From contig JBAQMZ010000053.1 in NCBI GenBank assembly GCA_049303315.1, positions 62,001 to 126,000 on the forward strand: 64,000 bases of DNA, read 5' to 3'. Of this stretch, positions 41,708 through 49,419 are shown piece after piece. The notes under the pieces are model-generated. The model searched no databases. It saw nothing but the letters and a program-made list of their open reading frames with translations, and was not told where the DNA came from. A program made the translations under genes and the position numbers. The DNA comes from Methanoperedens sp049303315. Lineage in GTDB: Archaea; Halobacteriota; Methanosarcinia; Methanosarcinales; Methanoperedenaceae. The number at the start of each line of letters is the position of its first letter. Positions within the stretch are counted from its first letter, which is position 1.

Positions 41708-42753
41708 TAAAGAACCGGGAATTTTTTAAAGTCTTGTCCCGAACAGGCATTATTTACCACCCGGATTATTTAAAACATGAGACTGGGTCGCATCCTGAGA
41801 ATAAAGAGCGATTGCTGTCCATAATCGCCCGTCTTGAAGAGACTGGAATGATGGAACAGCTTGAACTTATTGAACCGAGATATGCATCTCCTGAGGAAAT
41901 TCGATACATCCATTCGCAGGAATACATAGAAAAAGCCAGAAGGTACTCCGAACTTGAACTCCCGCTTGACCCCGATACGATATTATGCCGCGATTCATAC
42001 AATGTTGCGCTCCTTGCAGCAGGCGGCGCGATTACTGGGGTTGATGCGCTGCTTGATGGAGCGGATTCCTCTTTTGCGCTTGTAAGACCGCCGGGGCATC
42101 ACGCAGAACCGGGGAGAGGAATGGGATTCTGCATTTTCAATAATGTTGCGATTGCGGCGCGCCATGCACAGAAAAAAGGAAAAAAGCGCATCCTGATAGT
42201 GGACTGGGATGTTCATCACGGTAACGGGACACAGGAGGCATTTTATGATGACCCGTCGGTACTTTATTTCTCAACACACCAGTATCCCCATTATCCGGGA
42301 ACTGGATGGCTGGATGAGGTTGGAAGTGGAAATGGTGAGGGCTACAACATCAATGTGCCTCTGCCTGCGGGAACTGATGATTCAGGGTTCATTGCAGCAT
42401 TTGATGAGATACTCGTTCCTGTTGCACTTGAATTCCGGCCGGACATGATTCTTGTCAGCGCAGGACAGGATGCCTGTGCCAACGACGGGCTTGCCCAGAT
42501 GAGAATGAGCGTGAATGGTTTTGCTGTGCTTGCATCCATTGTAAAATCAATAGCTAAGGAAACCTGTGATGGGAAGCTCGGCGCTGTACTTGAAGGCGGA
42601 TACGACCTTGGGCTGCTTGCGCATTCTGTTGCGGCAGTGCTTAATGTTTTTATGGGAAACGAGCCTGACAGGAAACAAATGGTCATAAGTTCGAAAGTAA
42701 GGGAACGACTGGAAGAAATAAAACGAGTCCAACGAAAATACTGGCATATTTGA
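41692..42753 (+). CDS. Histone deacetylase-family / acetoin utilisation deacetylase
   Basis: 353 residues from a GTG start, but the first ~14 residues lie in a repeat and a TTG at 41734 (LSRTGIIYHPDY) is a plausible alternative. The class I-like HDAC signature is complete: RPPGHHAEPGRGMGFCIFNN, DWDVHHGNGTQ with the zinc Asp/His, and AGQDACANDGLAQM. Archaeal members deacetylate small acetylated amines or proteins; whether histones or Alba are targets is unknown. Confidence 0.93.
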   Translation: MKVLTVKNREFFKVLSRTGIIYHPDYLKHETGSHPENKERLLSIIARLEETGMMEQLELIEPRYASPEEIRYIHSQEYIEKARRYSELELPLDPDTILCRDSYNVALLAAGGAITGVDALLDGADSSFALVRPPGHHAEPGRGMGFCIFNNVAIAARHAQKKGKKRILIVDWDVHHGNGTQEAFYDDPSVLYFSTHQYPHYPGTGWLDEVGSGNGEGYNINVPLPAGTDDSGFIAAFDEILVPVALEFRPDMILVSAGQDACANDGLAQMRMSVNGFAVLASIVKSIAKETCDGKLGAVLEGGYDLGLLAHSVAAVLNVFMGNEPDRKQMVISSKVRERLEEIKRVQRKYWHI

Positions 42754-42805
42754 GCTTACTCCGATAGATTAATACGTAAAAAGTCTAATTATGCAAACCT
42801 TGCGA

Positions 42806-42878
42806 AGCCCGGTAGTGTAGCGGTCAATCATGCGGGACTCTGGATCCTGCGACCAAGGTTCGAATCCTTGCCGGGCTA
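42806..42878 (+). tRNA. tRNA-Gln (anticodon CUG)
   Basis: 73 nt with acceptor stem AGCCCGG/CCGGGCT, anticodon stem CGGGA/TCCTG, loop CTCTGGA (anticodon CTG, codon CAG) and T-arm with GGTTCGAATCC. D-arm is AGTGTAGCGGTCAATCAT. CCA is not encoded. Isolated gene, no intron. Confidence 0.92.
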
Positions 42879-42948
42879 TCCGCCATTAATTTTAATAATT
42901 TTGATTACCAGAATCTACATATACTATAACGATTTATTATGCGATATT

Positions 42949-42980
42949 TAGTATTACAAAATTGTAAATTCGTAATACTA
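42949..42980. promoter_or_regulatory. NikR-like operator TAGTATTAC-N14-GTAATACTA
   Basis: A perfect 9-bp inverted repeat with a 14-bp spacer, placed just upstream of a TATA-like TATTTAAAAA (42991-43000) and 48 bp before the start of the NikM/CbiM gene. Symmetric GTAATAC-like half-sites 14 bp apart resemble the nickel regulator NikR's operators in archaea. The operator identity is inferred from that resemblance and from the gene it controls. Confidence 0.65.
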
Positions 42981-43027
42981 TATATGTTGGTATTTAAAAA
43001 TTATTAATAACTAAGGAGGTATAAAAT

Positions 43028-43954
43028 TTGCATATCCCTGACGGCTACATCCCATTGGAACAGGCTGCAATCTACTGGATAATCGCAATATTATTTATCG
43101 CACGATCTGTAAAATGGGCGCGCAAAGACTTAAACGAAAACATGATACCGCTATTCGGCGTGCTTGCGGCAGGCATGTTCGTCCTGCAGACAATAAATAT
43201 CGCAGCTAACCTGCTCATGCCTGTGACGATGCTGGCCGGCGTAAGCTGGCATGTTGTCGGGGCTGCGCTCACTGCAATTATATTCGCAAGCCCGTGGGCG
43301 GCAGTCCTTTTGATGACGCTTGTGCTCGCAGTCCAATCCCTTTTCGGGGACGGCGGGATAACTGCAATGGGAGCGAATATCATGAACATGGGGATTATCG
43401 GCGGTTTCCTTGGATATTACAGTTATGTAGGATTATGCAAATTATCAATAAAACGCCCGGTTGCAATATTTGCAGGTGCATGGCTCAGCATGATTTTACC
43501 AGCAATCGCCCTTGCATTTGAACTGTGGCTTGCCGGCACATTCCCGCTAAAACAGGGTGCGCTCCTCATGAGCACATTCCAGGGCGTGGCAGGGATTGGA
43601 GAGGGACTTATAACGGTCATAGTATTTGGCGCCATCATAAAAGCGCGCCCTGACATAGTTGAAGAAGACGCACCCAAAAAAGTCAGCACTGTAAAGGTGG
43701 CTGCCGCCGGAATTGTTGCTTTATTCGGGCTTGCTATTGCAGCGCCATTCCTTACCTCCGGCAATCCGGACGGGCTCGGGCAAACCGCAAGTCTTGTCCT
43801 GAAACGTGAAATAAACAGCGCAATAACGCCTCTTTTCTCAAATTATTCCATACCGGGCATGGGAGAGATGGGAAAAGTGGCTGCTATTATTATCGGATTT
43901 GCGGTAATTATTTTAGTATGGCTTGGTGCTGCAAAGCTGCTGAAAAGGGTATAA
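43028..43954 (+). CDS. nikMN: Nickel/cobalt ECF transporter substrate-specific component (NikMN/CbiM type)
   Basis: 308 residues from a TTG start (GGAGGT 7 bases upstream). The N-terminus, MHIPDGYIP, is the CbiM/NikM metal-binding signature. About seven helices follow in the M domain (to ~200), then an extra membrane and extracytoplasmic region (~225-308, FLTSGNPDGLGQT) as in fused NikMN/CbiMN proteins. It imports Ni2+ or Co2+ with the ATPase and Q permease downstream. The NikR-like operator upstream and the MCR (F430) lifestyle favour nickel. Confidence 0.85.
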   Translation: MHIPDGYIPLEQAAIYWIIAILFIARSVKWARKDLNENMIPLFGVLAAGMFVLQTINIAANLLMPVTMLAGVSWHVVGAALTAIIFASPWAAVLLMTLVLAVQSLFGDGGITAMGANIMNMGIIGGFLGYYSYVGLCKLSIKRPVAIFAGAWLSMILPAIALAFELWLAGTFPLKQGALLMSTFQGVAGIGEGLITVIVFGAIIKARPDIVEEDAPKKVSTVKVAAAGIVALFGLAIAAPFLTSGNPDGLGQTASLVLKREINSAITPLFSNYSIPGMGEMGKVAAIIIGFAVIILVWLGAAKLLKRV

Positions 43955-44209
43955 AATGAAAAATATTAGAAAGTTTTATAAAAAACCACAGAGAGCACAG
44001 AGGACACAGAGAAAAAATAAACAATTCTCTGTGCTCTCTGTGTCCTCCGTGGTTAATTATCTGACCGGGATTGATAATCCAATAAAATATATGAAATCAA
44101 CTTATCTATTCAATAGCGAGATAAGAAAATGCGTTTATATATTCCTATGCGTTAAAAATATAGGTATGCGAAGCATACCTGAACACCGCATAAAGCGAGG
44201 TGTCGCTTT
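43955..44209. other. Repeat-filled gap between nikMN and nikO
   Basis: The 255 bp contain the cacagagg-type inverted repeat (43984-44054), a TTTATATATTCCTATGCG segment (44134-44151) that resembles 52034-52051, and the paired hairpins ending at the nikO start. The ATG frame that spans it (from 43956) is composed of repeat sequence and is not credible as a gene. Confidence 0.7.
43984..44054. repeat. Long inverted repeat of the CACAGAGG class
   Basis: Arms of about 30 bp built from CACAGAGAGCACAGAGGACAC and its near inverse, with a ~12-bp loop. The internal 9-mer periodicity makes imperfect but strong pairing. Similar REP-like sequences are dispersed in many anaerobe genomes. It sits inside an operon. 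Confidence 0.75.
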
Positions 44210-44212
44210 ATG
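44163..44212. repeat. Hairpin pair, copy 3, ending at nikO start codon
   Basis: GGTATGC-GAA-GCATACC (44163-44179), a 9-bp spacer, then CATAAAGCGA-GGTG-TCGCTTTATG (44189-44212), a perfect 10-bp stem. The final ATG (44210-44212) is the start codon of nikO. No other ribosome binding site is visible; GGTG in the loop is the only purine-rich option. Confidence 0.75.
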
Positions 44213-45034
44213 AACATAATCGAGACGCGAAACCTAACACATATCTACCGCGGAAAAATAACCGCGCTGGATGGCATCAACTTCACTGCAAAACCCGGTG
44301 AACGCATCGCGATAATAGGAGCGAACGGCGCGGGGAAATCCACACTTTTCAAACACTTCAACGGCATTCTTAAACCAACAAGCGGGGAGGTCCTGATAAA
44401 AGGCGAGTCGATAAGCGGCAAGAACATCCTTGAAGTAAGGCGGACTGTTGGCGTCGTATTCCAGGACCCTGACGACCAGATATTTGCACCGACTGTCAAA
44501 CAGGATGTGGCTTTTGGACCAATGAACCTGGGTCTAAGCCCTGATGAAATCGAAAAACGGGTACGGGAATCGCTTGAAACCGTGCGGCTCACAGGCTTTG
44601 AGGAAAGGGCGCCGCACCACCTGAGCACAGGCGAGAAAAAGAAAGTCGCCATAGCAGGCATACTTGCAATGCGTCCTGAGGTGCTCGTGCTGGACGAACC
44701 GACCGCAGGACTTGACCCGGGAGGGGCGATGCGCCTCATAAAGCTCATAAATGAAATGAACAGGTACCTCGGGATAACCATCATAACGGCAACGCATGAA
44801 GTGGACATAGTGCCGCTGCTTTCAGACAGGGTATGCATAATGTCGAAAGGAAAAATAATTGGCGACGGATCTCCTCTTGAAATATTCTCATCACCCGAAC
44901 TCATCAAAAAAACTCACCTGCGCCTGCCCATTGTAGCCCAGCTTATGGAAATGTTACAGGAAGAAGGTGTGCCTGTCGGCGTCAAATTCACGCTTGAAGA
45001 GGCAAGGGATGAACTCCTGCGGGTCGTGAAATAA
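44210..45034 (+). CDS. nikO: ECF transporter ATPase (NikO/CbiO)
   Basis: 274 residues. Walker A GANGAGKST near residue 40, Q-loop FQDPDDQIF, signature LSTGEKKKVAIAG, Walker B VLVLDEPTAGLD and switch His in TATHEVD. It energises the NikMN/NikQ importer. Ends 1 bp before the ATG of nikQ. The start codon lies in a hairpin, so translation may be gated by RNA structure. Confidence 0.95.
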   Translation: MNIIETRNLTHIYRGKITALDGINFTAKPGERIAIIGANGAGKSTLFKHFNGILKPTSGEVLIKGESISGKNILEVRRTVGVVFQDPDDQIFAPTVKQDVAFGPMNLGLSPDEIEKRVRESLETVRLTGFEERAPHHLSTGEKKKVAIAGILAMRPEVLVLDEPTAGLDPGGAMRLIKLINEMNRYLGITIITATHEVDIVPLLSDRVCIMSKGKIIGDGSPLEIFSSPELIKKTHLRLPIVAQLMEMLQEEGVPVGVKFTLEEARDELLRVVK

Positions 45035-45844
45035 ATGCATATCACTCTGACTGAACTTGAGCGCGAGACATACGGGAAATCTCCCATCCATCGTATTGAC
45101 GGGAGGATTAAGATTCTTATGACTTTTGCAATTATTGTATATGCTGTAGCTCTTCCCCGCATGGATTCTCTTGATTTGATTAAACTTGGTTTGCTTGAGG
45201 GGTATATTGTCATACTCATGATGTTTGCCAAACTTGATTTCTCATACCTTGCAATGCGGTTTGCGATTGCGCTTCCTTTCGGCCTGGGTATTGCAGCATT
45301 CCAGCCATTCCTGAAACAGCCATTCATACAAAATTTTACAATATTATACACACTGCCGCTGGGAATTGAGGTCAGCCGCGAAGGTGCGCTTTTTGGATTT
45401 ATCATCTTTGCAAAATTCCTTGTATGCATAAGCGCTGTTATACTTCTATCGTCCACCATTCCTATGAGCGAGCTTGTCTCGTCTGCACGGCGCCTGGGGC
45501 TGCCAAAGGAACTCGCTCTCCTTTTTACCATGATGGTGCGCTACCTTTTTGTTTTCTGGAACATGCTTGGGAGAATAAGAACAGCCCAGAAAACACGGTG
45601 CTTTGAGATATGGAATAAGAATGTACCGAGAAAATGGACTCTTGAACAGATTGGCTACACTATCAGTTCCCTTTTTGTCCGCTCATACGAACAGGGGGAA
45701 CGGACTTACCAGAGCATGCTGTGCCGGGGTTATAACGCTGATGCGCATGTGTATGTAGGCAGGAAAAAAATAAGCGCTCCTGATATTTTTATATTCACTC
45801 TTACTATTGCTATCATCGCAGCAGCGCAGGTTCGCGTCGTCTAA
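45035..45844 (+). CDS. nikQ: ECF transporter transmembrane component (NikQ/CbiQ)
   Basis: 269 residues, about five helices. The conserved coupling motif ARRLGLPKELALLFTMMVRY and the final SLFVRSYEQGERTYQSMLCRGY match the CbiQ family, whose ARG motif contacts the ATPase. Operon end; its last bases overlap a spurious upstream extension of the next small gene. Confidence 0.93.
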   Translation: MHITLTELERETYGKSPIHRIDGRIKILMTFAIIVYAVALPRMDSLDLIKLGLLEGYIVILMMFAKLDFSYLAMRFAIALPFGLGIAAFQPFLKQPFIQNFTILYTLPLGIEVSREGALFGFIIFAKFLVCISAVILLSSTIPMSELVSSARRLGLPKELALLFTMMVRYLFVFWNMLGRIRTAQKTRCFEIWNKNVPRKWTLEQIGYTISSLFVRSYEQGERTYQSMLCRGYNADAHVYVGRKKISAPDIFIFTLTIAIIAAAQVRVV

Positions 45845-45917
45845 AGCGATTTTATTTTTGCCTTTCAGTAAGATTGAAATACCATCATATACAAGAATTG
45901 ACAAAAAGGAGGCAACT

Positions 45918-46124
45918 ATGCCAGAAAGAAAATATGTTATTGAATCCAGGAGATATATTGGCGAAGATGGGAAACCCACATTTGACAGGTGGGTCACAAG
46001 TTCAAACGTCATCGAAATAAAACATAATGACCAGTATCTGGTGTTCTTCCCGCTTGAGGGAGAACATGCAGGAAAGAAACACTATATACCATTCTCAAAC
46101 ATTCACATTGTCAGGGAATTGTGA
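45918..46124 (+). CDS. 68-residue hypothetical protein
   Basis: GGAGG directly upstream (AAAAAGGAGGCAACT) fixes the ATG at 45918 and rules out the longer frame from 45807. The 68 residues (PERKYVIESRRYIGEDGKPT ... FSNIHIVREL) look like a compact beta-barrel-like protein without motifs. It is 73 bp after nikQ. Function unknown. Confidence 0.65.
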   Translation: MPERKYVIESRRYIGEDGKPTFDRWVTSSNVIEIKHNDQYLVFFPLEGEHAGKKHYIPFSNIHIVREL

Positions 46125-46126
46125 TT

Positions 46127-46999
46127 TTACTTAATGGGTGTGCCTTCAGTTTTTGTTAATTCCTTGAAGGCAGCCATTAACTTTTTTGTAATCTTGCCGG
46201 GTTTTCCGTCAGCGATCAAACGACCATCAATTTTGGTAATCGGGGCTATTTCCGCCGCCGTGCCGGTTACAAAAACCTCATCTGCCGTATAAATATCGAA
46301 CAAGCCCATGTTTATCTCTGATACTTCTATCCCTTCCTTCCCGGCAAGTTCTATTGCCGCAGCCCTTGTTATTCCCCTGAGGTTGTTAAGTGTGGGAGGG
46401 GTGATAATCCTGCCGTTCTTTACCACAAAAATATTATCTCCCGAGCCTTCCGAAAGATTACCATGAACGTCAAACATTATCGCTTCATCGCCGCCTTTTG
46501 CATTCGCTTCGATTTTGGCGAGTATGTTATTGAGATAATTTAATGATTTTATGTTAGGCGGCAGGGCTTCAGGCGCATTTCTCCGGACACCTACCGTAAT
46601 CGCCGTAAGACCTTTTTCATAAAGGTCGCCGTACATTGCGCCCCATTCCTGCGTGATGATGAACACGTTTGGTTTGGGACATTTCCTGGGGTCAAGACCA
46701 AGGTCACCGTCGCCCCGTGAAACGATGGGGCGGATATAGGCGTCTTCCAGCTTGTTCCTTTTGAGCGTCTCTATAATCGCTTTCTTCATCTCCTCCTTTG
46801 AAAGAGGGATTTTCAGGTCAATCGCTTTTGCAGAATCATACATCCTGTCAAGATGCCCATCGAGCCTGAATATCCGGCCGTTATATGCCCTTATACCTTC
46901 AAAAACACCATCGCCATATAAGAAACCGTGGTCGTATATTGAGGTTCTTGCCTCGTTTTTTGGCACAAATTTTCCATTGAAATAGATTACTAAATCCAT
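46127..46999 (-). CDS. ilvE: Branched-chain amino acid aminotransferase (IlvE)
   Basis: I place the start at 46999 (290 residues, the usual family length) rather than 47089, which adds 30 residues that do not fit. Class IV PLP motifs: DHGFLYGDGVFEGIRAYNG, PNIKSLNYLNNILAKIEA (PLP Lys), and EVFVTGTAAEIAPI. It finishes Val, Leu and Ile synthesis. It ends 3 bp from the plus-strand 68-residue gene. Confidence 0.95.
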   Translation of the reverse strand: MDLVIYFNGKFVPKNEARTSIYDHGFLYGDGVFEGIRAYNGRIFRLDGHLDRMYDSAKAIDLKIPLSKEEMKKAIIETLKRNKLEDAYIRPIVSRGDGDLGLDPRKCPKPNVFIITQEWGAMYGDLYEKGLTAITVGVRRNAPEALPPNIKSLNYLNNILAKIEANAKGGDEAIMFDVHGNLSEGSGDNIFVVKNGRIITPPTLNNLRGITRAAAIELAGKEGIEVSEINMGLFDIYTADEVFVTGTAAEIAPITKIDGRLIADGKPGKITKKLMAAFKELTKTEGTPIK

Positions 47000-47190
47000 G
47001 AGAATCCCAGTCTCATAGGGAAAAACTATCATATATGCGTTTTGATGGTCATTGTCTCCATGTTCGCAGTTGAAATATAATGATTTCAATTTTCCAGGGT
47101 TTGATTATAAAGACTTTTCTTTTTCAATTTATATTAAAACGTAAGATTTATATTTAATGAATACATTTAAAGCAGCAGGGTGAAATATAT

Positions 47191-47565
47191 ATGAAAAGTC
47201 TTTCAGTCAATGTGCTCGACAAAGCCGACGAGGAATTTGCGGACACGCTTATCGAATTGGGATTAAAGAGAAACGTAGCAAAAGTGCTTACATATTTAAA
47301 AAATGTTAAAGATGTAACTTCCCGTGACCTTGAAATGGGTTCGGATTTGAGACAGCCGGAGGTCAGTATCGCCATGCGAGAACTGGAGGAACTCGGCTGG
47401 ATTGCAGAAAGGGAAGAGAAAAAACCTGGAAAAGGCAGGCCGTATAAGATATACCAGCTCAAAACAAATATCGATTCAATCATTGAGCATCTTGAAAACC
47501 AGAAGAAAAAAGAATCGCAGGCCATGATGGCAAGCATCAAACGCCTGAAAGAATTGACAAAATAA
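47191..47565 (+). CDS. Archaeal MarR/TrmB-like transcriptional regulator
   Basis: 124 residues. Winged helix (GLKRNVAKVLTYLKNVKDVTS, then QPEVSIAMRELEELGW, wing with GKGRPYK), followed by a C-terminal coiled-coil helix for dimerisation (SIIEHLENQKKKESQAM). Divergent from ilvE across ~190 bp, with a TATA-like ATTTATATTTAA (47149). Regulated target unknown. Confidence 0.85.
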   Translation: MKSLSVNVLDKADEEFADTLIELGLKRNVAKVLTYLKNVKDVTSRDLEMGSDLRQPEVSIAMRELEELGWIAEREEKKPGKGRPYKIYQLKTNIDSIIEHLENQKKKESQAMMASIKRLKELTK

Positions 47566-47609
47566 TCTTTTCCTGAGGGGAGGGGGGATAAACATATTGT
47601 GAAGTTGCG

Positions 47610-48023
47610 ATGAAAAAAATAAAGCTTGTAGCAATAATAGTAATTATTTTGGCAATCGTCCTCACAATAGCTTTTTTCACCCTAAATTATACGAAAGAGG
47701 GGAACGCTTTAATCGCCACGAATTTTGTAAAAAATGAGGCGACATATAAATTTGACGGAATCCCTGAGACATTTAAATTAAATGAAACGAAAACATCCGA
47801 TAAATATCGCTGGGAATTCTATTTTGAATACCAGAGCAGGAATTCCGGATATGGCGACAGAACAAATGCCATTGTAAATCCTGTGATAACCAATCACACT
47901 GCTGTAATCGCCATGGAAAGAGGAAACATAATGTCAGCTATTTTGGATAATAAATGGGACATGAAACTTCAAAAACTTATTGAACCCCCCACCACTACCC
48001 AACAGCGGCGTGTGAAAAGATGA
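47610..48023 (+). CDS. Hypothetical membrane-anchored extracytoplasmic protein
   Basis: 137 residues with one N-terminal anchor (LVAIIVIILAIVLTIAFFTL) and an external domain of ~110 residues without recognised motifs. No lipobox. It follows the regulator by 44 bp and may be cotranscribed. Function unknown. Confidence 0.6.
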   Translation: MKKIKLVAIIVIILAIVLTIAFFTLNYTKEGNALIATNFVKNEATYKFDGIPETFKLNETKTSDKYRWEFYFEYQSRNSGYGDRTNAIVNPVITNHTAVIAMERGNIMSAILDNKWDMKLQKLIEPPTTTQQRRVKR

Positions 48024-48046
48024 CGCTTGATTAAGAATCACATCGT

Positions 48047-48718
48047 TCACATAATGTTCTTTCCTTCTATGAAAGGCATATTGTATTTGATGGAATACTT
48101 TCTGGCATCCTCTTTTGATAGGGCTTTCCCTGTATTTTCATCAAGCATCTCGCATACTACCATAGAAGGGTTTATTCCTGCTCTTAATGCCAATTCTATG
48201 GATAATTCCGTCTGCCCGCGCCGCTCATTTAAAAGACCTGACGCCGCGCGAAGCAGGGCGACATGCCCCGGTGACCTGAATTCCCCGCCAAAATCAATCC
48301 TTTCCCCATTTAAAACCCTGTGCACGGTTTCGCCTATCTTTTTGATGGTAAGAGCCCTATCGTTATCGGTTATTCCTGTAAACGTGTTCCTGTGGTTCAC
48401 CCATAATGAAAAAGAAGAACGTGAATCATAAGAGATATCCCCTTTCTTTTCAACAAGCGTGCGCAAAGCCTTATTTCCATTTAAAGAAACACTTCTTAAG
48501 ACATCGGACATGAAAGGCAATCCAAGCTTTTCGGCAACATTATCGTGAATTGCAACACATATAAGTCCGCCGCCATCCCGCCGCATTCGGGCAACGTCGG
48601 CAGGCGTGATGGAAACCGCCGGGATTACAAGGTCGGTCTCGCCTTCCCTGTCATCGGCGTCGTAAAGCAGTATCATTTTGCCTTTGCGTATCGCGTCGAT
48701 TGCTTCTTTAAGGCTCAT
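48047..48718 (-). CDS. ribB: 3,4-Dihydroxy-2-butanone 4-phosphate synthase (RibB)
   Basis: 223 residues. The acidic metal loop DADDREGETDLVIPA, the GGGLICVAI strand, and RSPGHVALLRAASG with NPSMVVCEMLDE match RibB. It makes the four-carbon unit for riboflavin and F420/FAD cofactors. The ATG overlaps the stop of ribK by 4 bp. Confidence 0.96.
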   Translation of the reverse strand: MSLKEAIDAIRKGKMILLYDADDREGETDLVIPAVSITPADVARMRRDGGGLICVAIHDNVAEKLGLPFMSDVLRSVSLNGNKALRTLVEKKGDISYDSRSSFSLWVNHRNTFTGITDNDRALTIKKIGETVHRVLNGERIDFGGEFRSPGHVALLRAASGLLNERRGQTELSIELALRAGINPSMVVCEMLDENTGKALSKEDARKYSIKYNMPFIEGKNIM

Positions 48719-49362
48719 TTAATGACCTCCACCTGGACTACGCTCCCATCCCTGATATCCAGATGATTTCGAAGGTTCACAGGGGCGATTATTTCGATTA
48801 TGTCTTCAGGATAATGCGTCCTTTCAGGGGTGATTACCGCTCCTTCAACATCTGAAATCCTGACATTAAAGCAGGAGCCTTTCCCGAACGTCCTGTTCTC
48901 GTCTGTAAATCCTGAGATCCTGATATGGCCGGTAATTCTTTTTCGAAGCTCAATGCTCTGCGTGTCAAGTTTGATATTCAATGTGCCGGGATAGGGGTCA
49001 AACCCGAGTTTTTCCCGGAATTGTTTCCTGTAACCTTCAAGTGAAATATAATACTGGCCTTCACCCAGCCCAGTGATTACCTTTCCGGAGAGGATTTTAT
49101 TGCTTCCATTCCCGGAGAATATCTCCTGGTAGTCATACAATTCTTTTTGCAGGGCAAGAAGACCGCTTTTTGTTATGGAAATCAACTGCCCGTCCGATAA
49201 AATCTGCCTTGATATGAGGTTCTCATCTTCAAGAGCCTTGAGTTTTCTCGATGCTGTTTGCTGGCTTGAATCCAGATACGATGCAAATTCAACCGAAGAT
49301 AATTCCAGGGGCTTCTTGTGCGCACCGAGAAGTGCAAGTTTTTTTAAAGAAATTATATCCAT
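48715..49362 (-). CDS. ribK: CTP-dependent riboflavin kinase with N-terminal winged helix (RibK)
   Basis: 215 residues. Residues 1-80 are a winged helix (ELSSVEFASYLDSSQQTASR) and 95-215 the archaeal CTP-dependent riboflavin kinase (GLGEGQYYISLEGY, GFDPYPGTLNIKL). The fusion links FMN production with transcriptional control, a known archaeal arrangement (RbkR). Likely self-regulates the ribK-ribB operon; an AT-rich gap with CACTCATTTTTGAG and CTCACTAATGAG direct repeats (~49370-49398) lies just upstream and could be its operator. Confidence 0.95.
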   Translation of the reverse strand: MDIISLKKLALLGAHKKPLELSSVEFASYLDSSQQTASRKLKALEDENLISRQILSDGQLISITKSGLLALQKELYDYQEIFSGNGSNKILSGKVITGLGEGQYYISLEGYRKQFREKLGFDPYPGTLNIKLDTQSIELRKRITGHIRISGFTDENRTFGKGSCFNVRISDVEGAVITPERTHYPEDIIEIIAPVNLRNHLDIRDGSVVQVEVIK

Positions 49363-49367
49363 AGACC

Positions 49368-49398
49368 ACTCATTTTTGAGATGCTACTCACTAATGAG
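49368..49398. promoter_or_regulatory. Possible RbkR operator upstream of ribK
   Basis: Two related sites, CACTCATTTTTGAG (49369-49382) and CACTCACTAATGAGTTTA (49387-), each with CTCA...TGAG symmetry, sit next to the ribK start. Archaeal RbkR binds two-fold symmetric sites ahead of riboflavin genes. The match to any published motif is not tested. Confidence 0.45.
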
Positions 49399-49419
49399 TT
49401 TAATATGTGATAAAACTTT

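Noticed and set aside
43956..44213. 85-codon frame between nikMN and nikO
   Set aside because: It runs through an inverted repeat and two hairpins and has low-complexity residues (KPQRAQRTQRK), with no homologue pattern.
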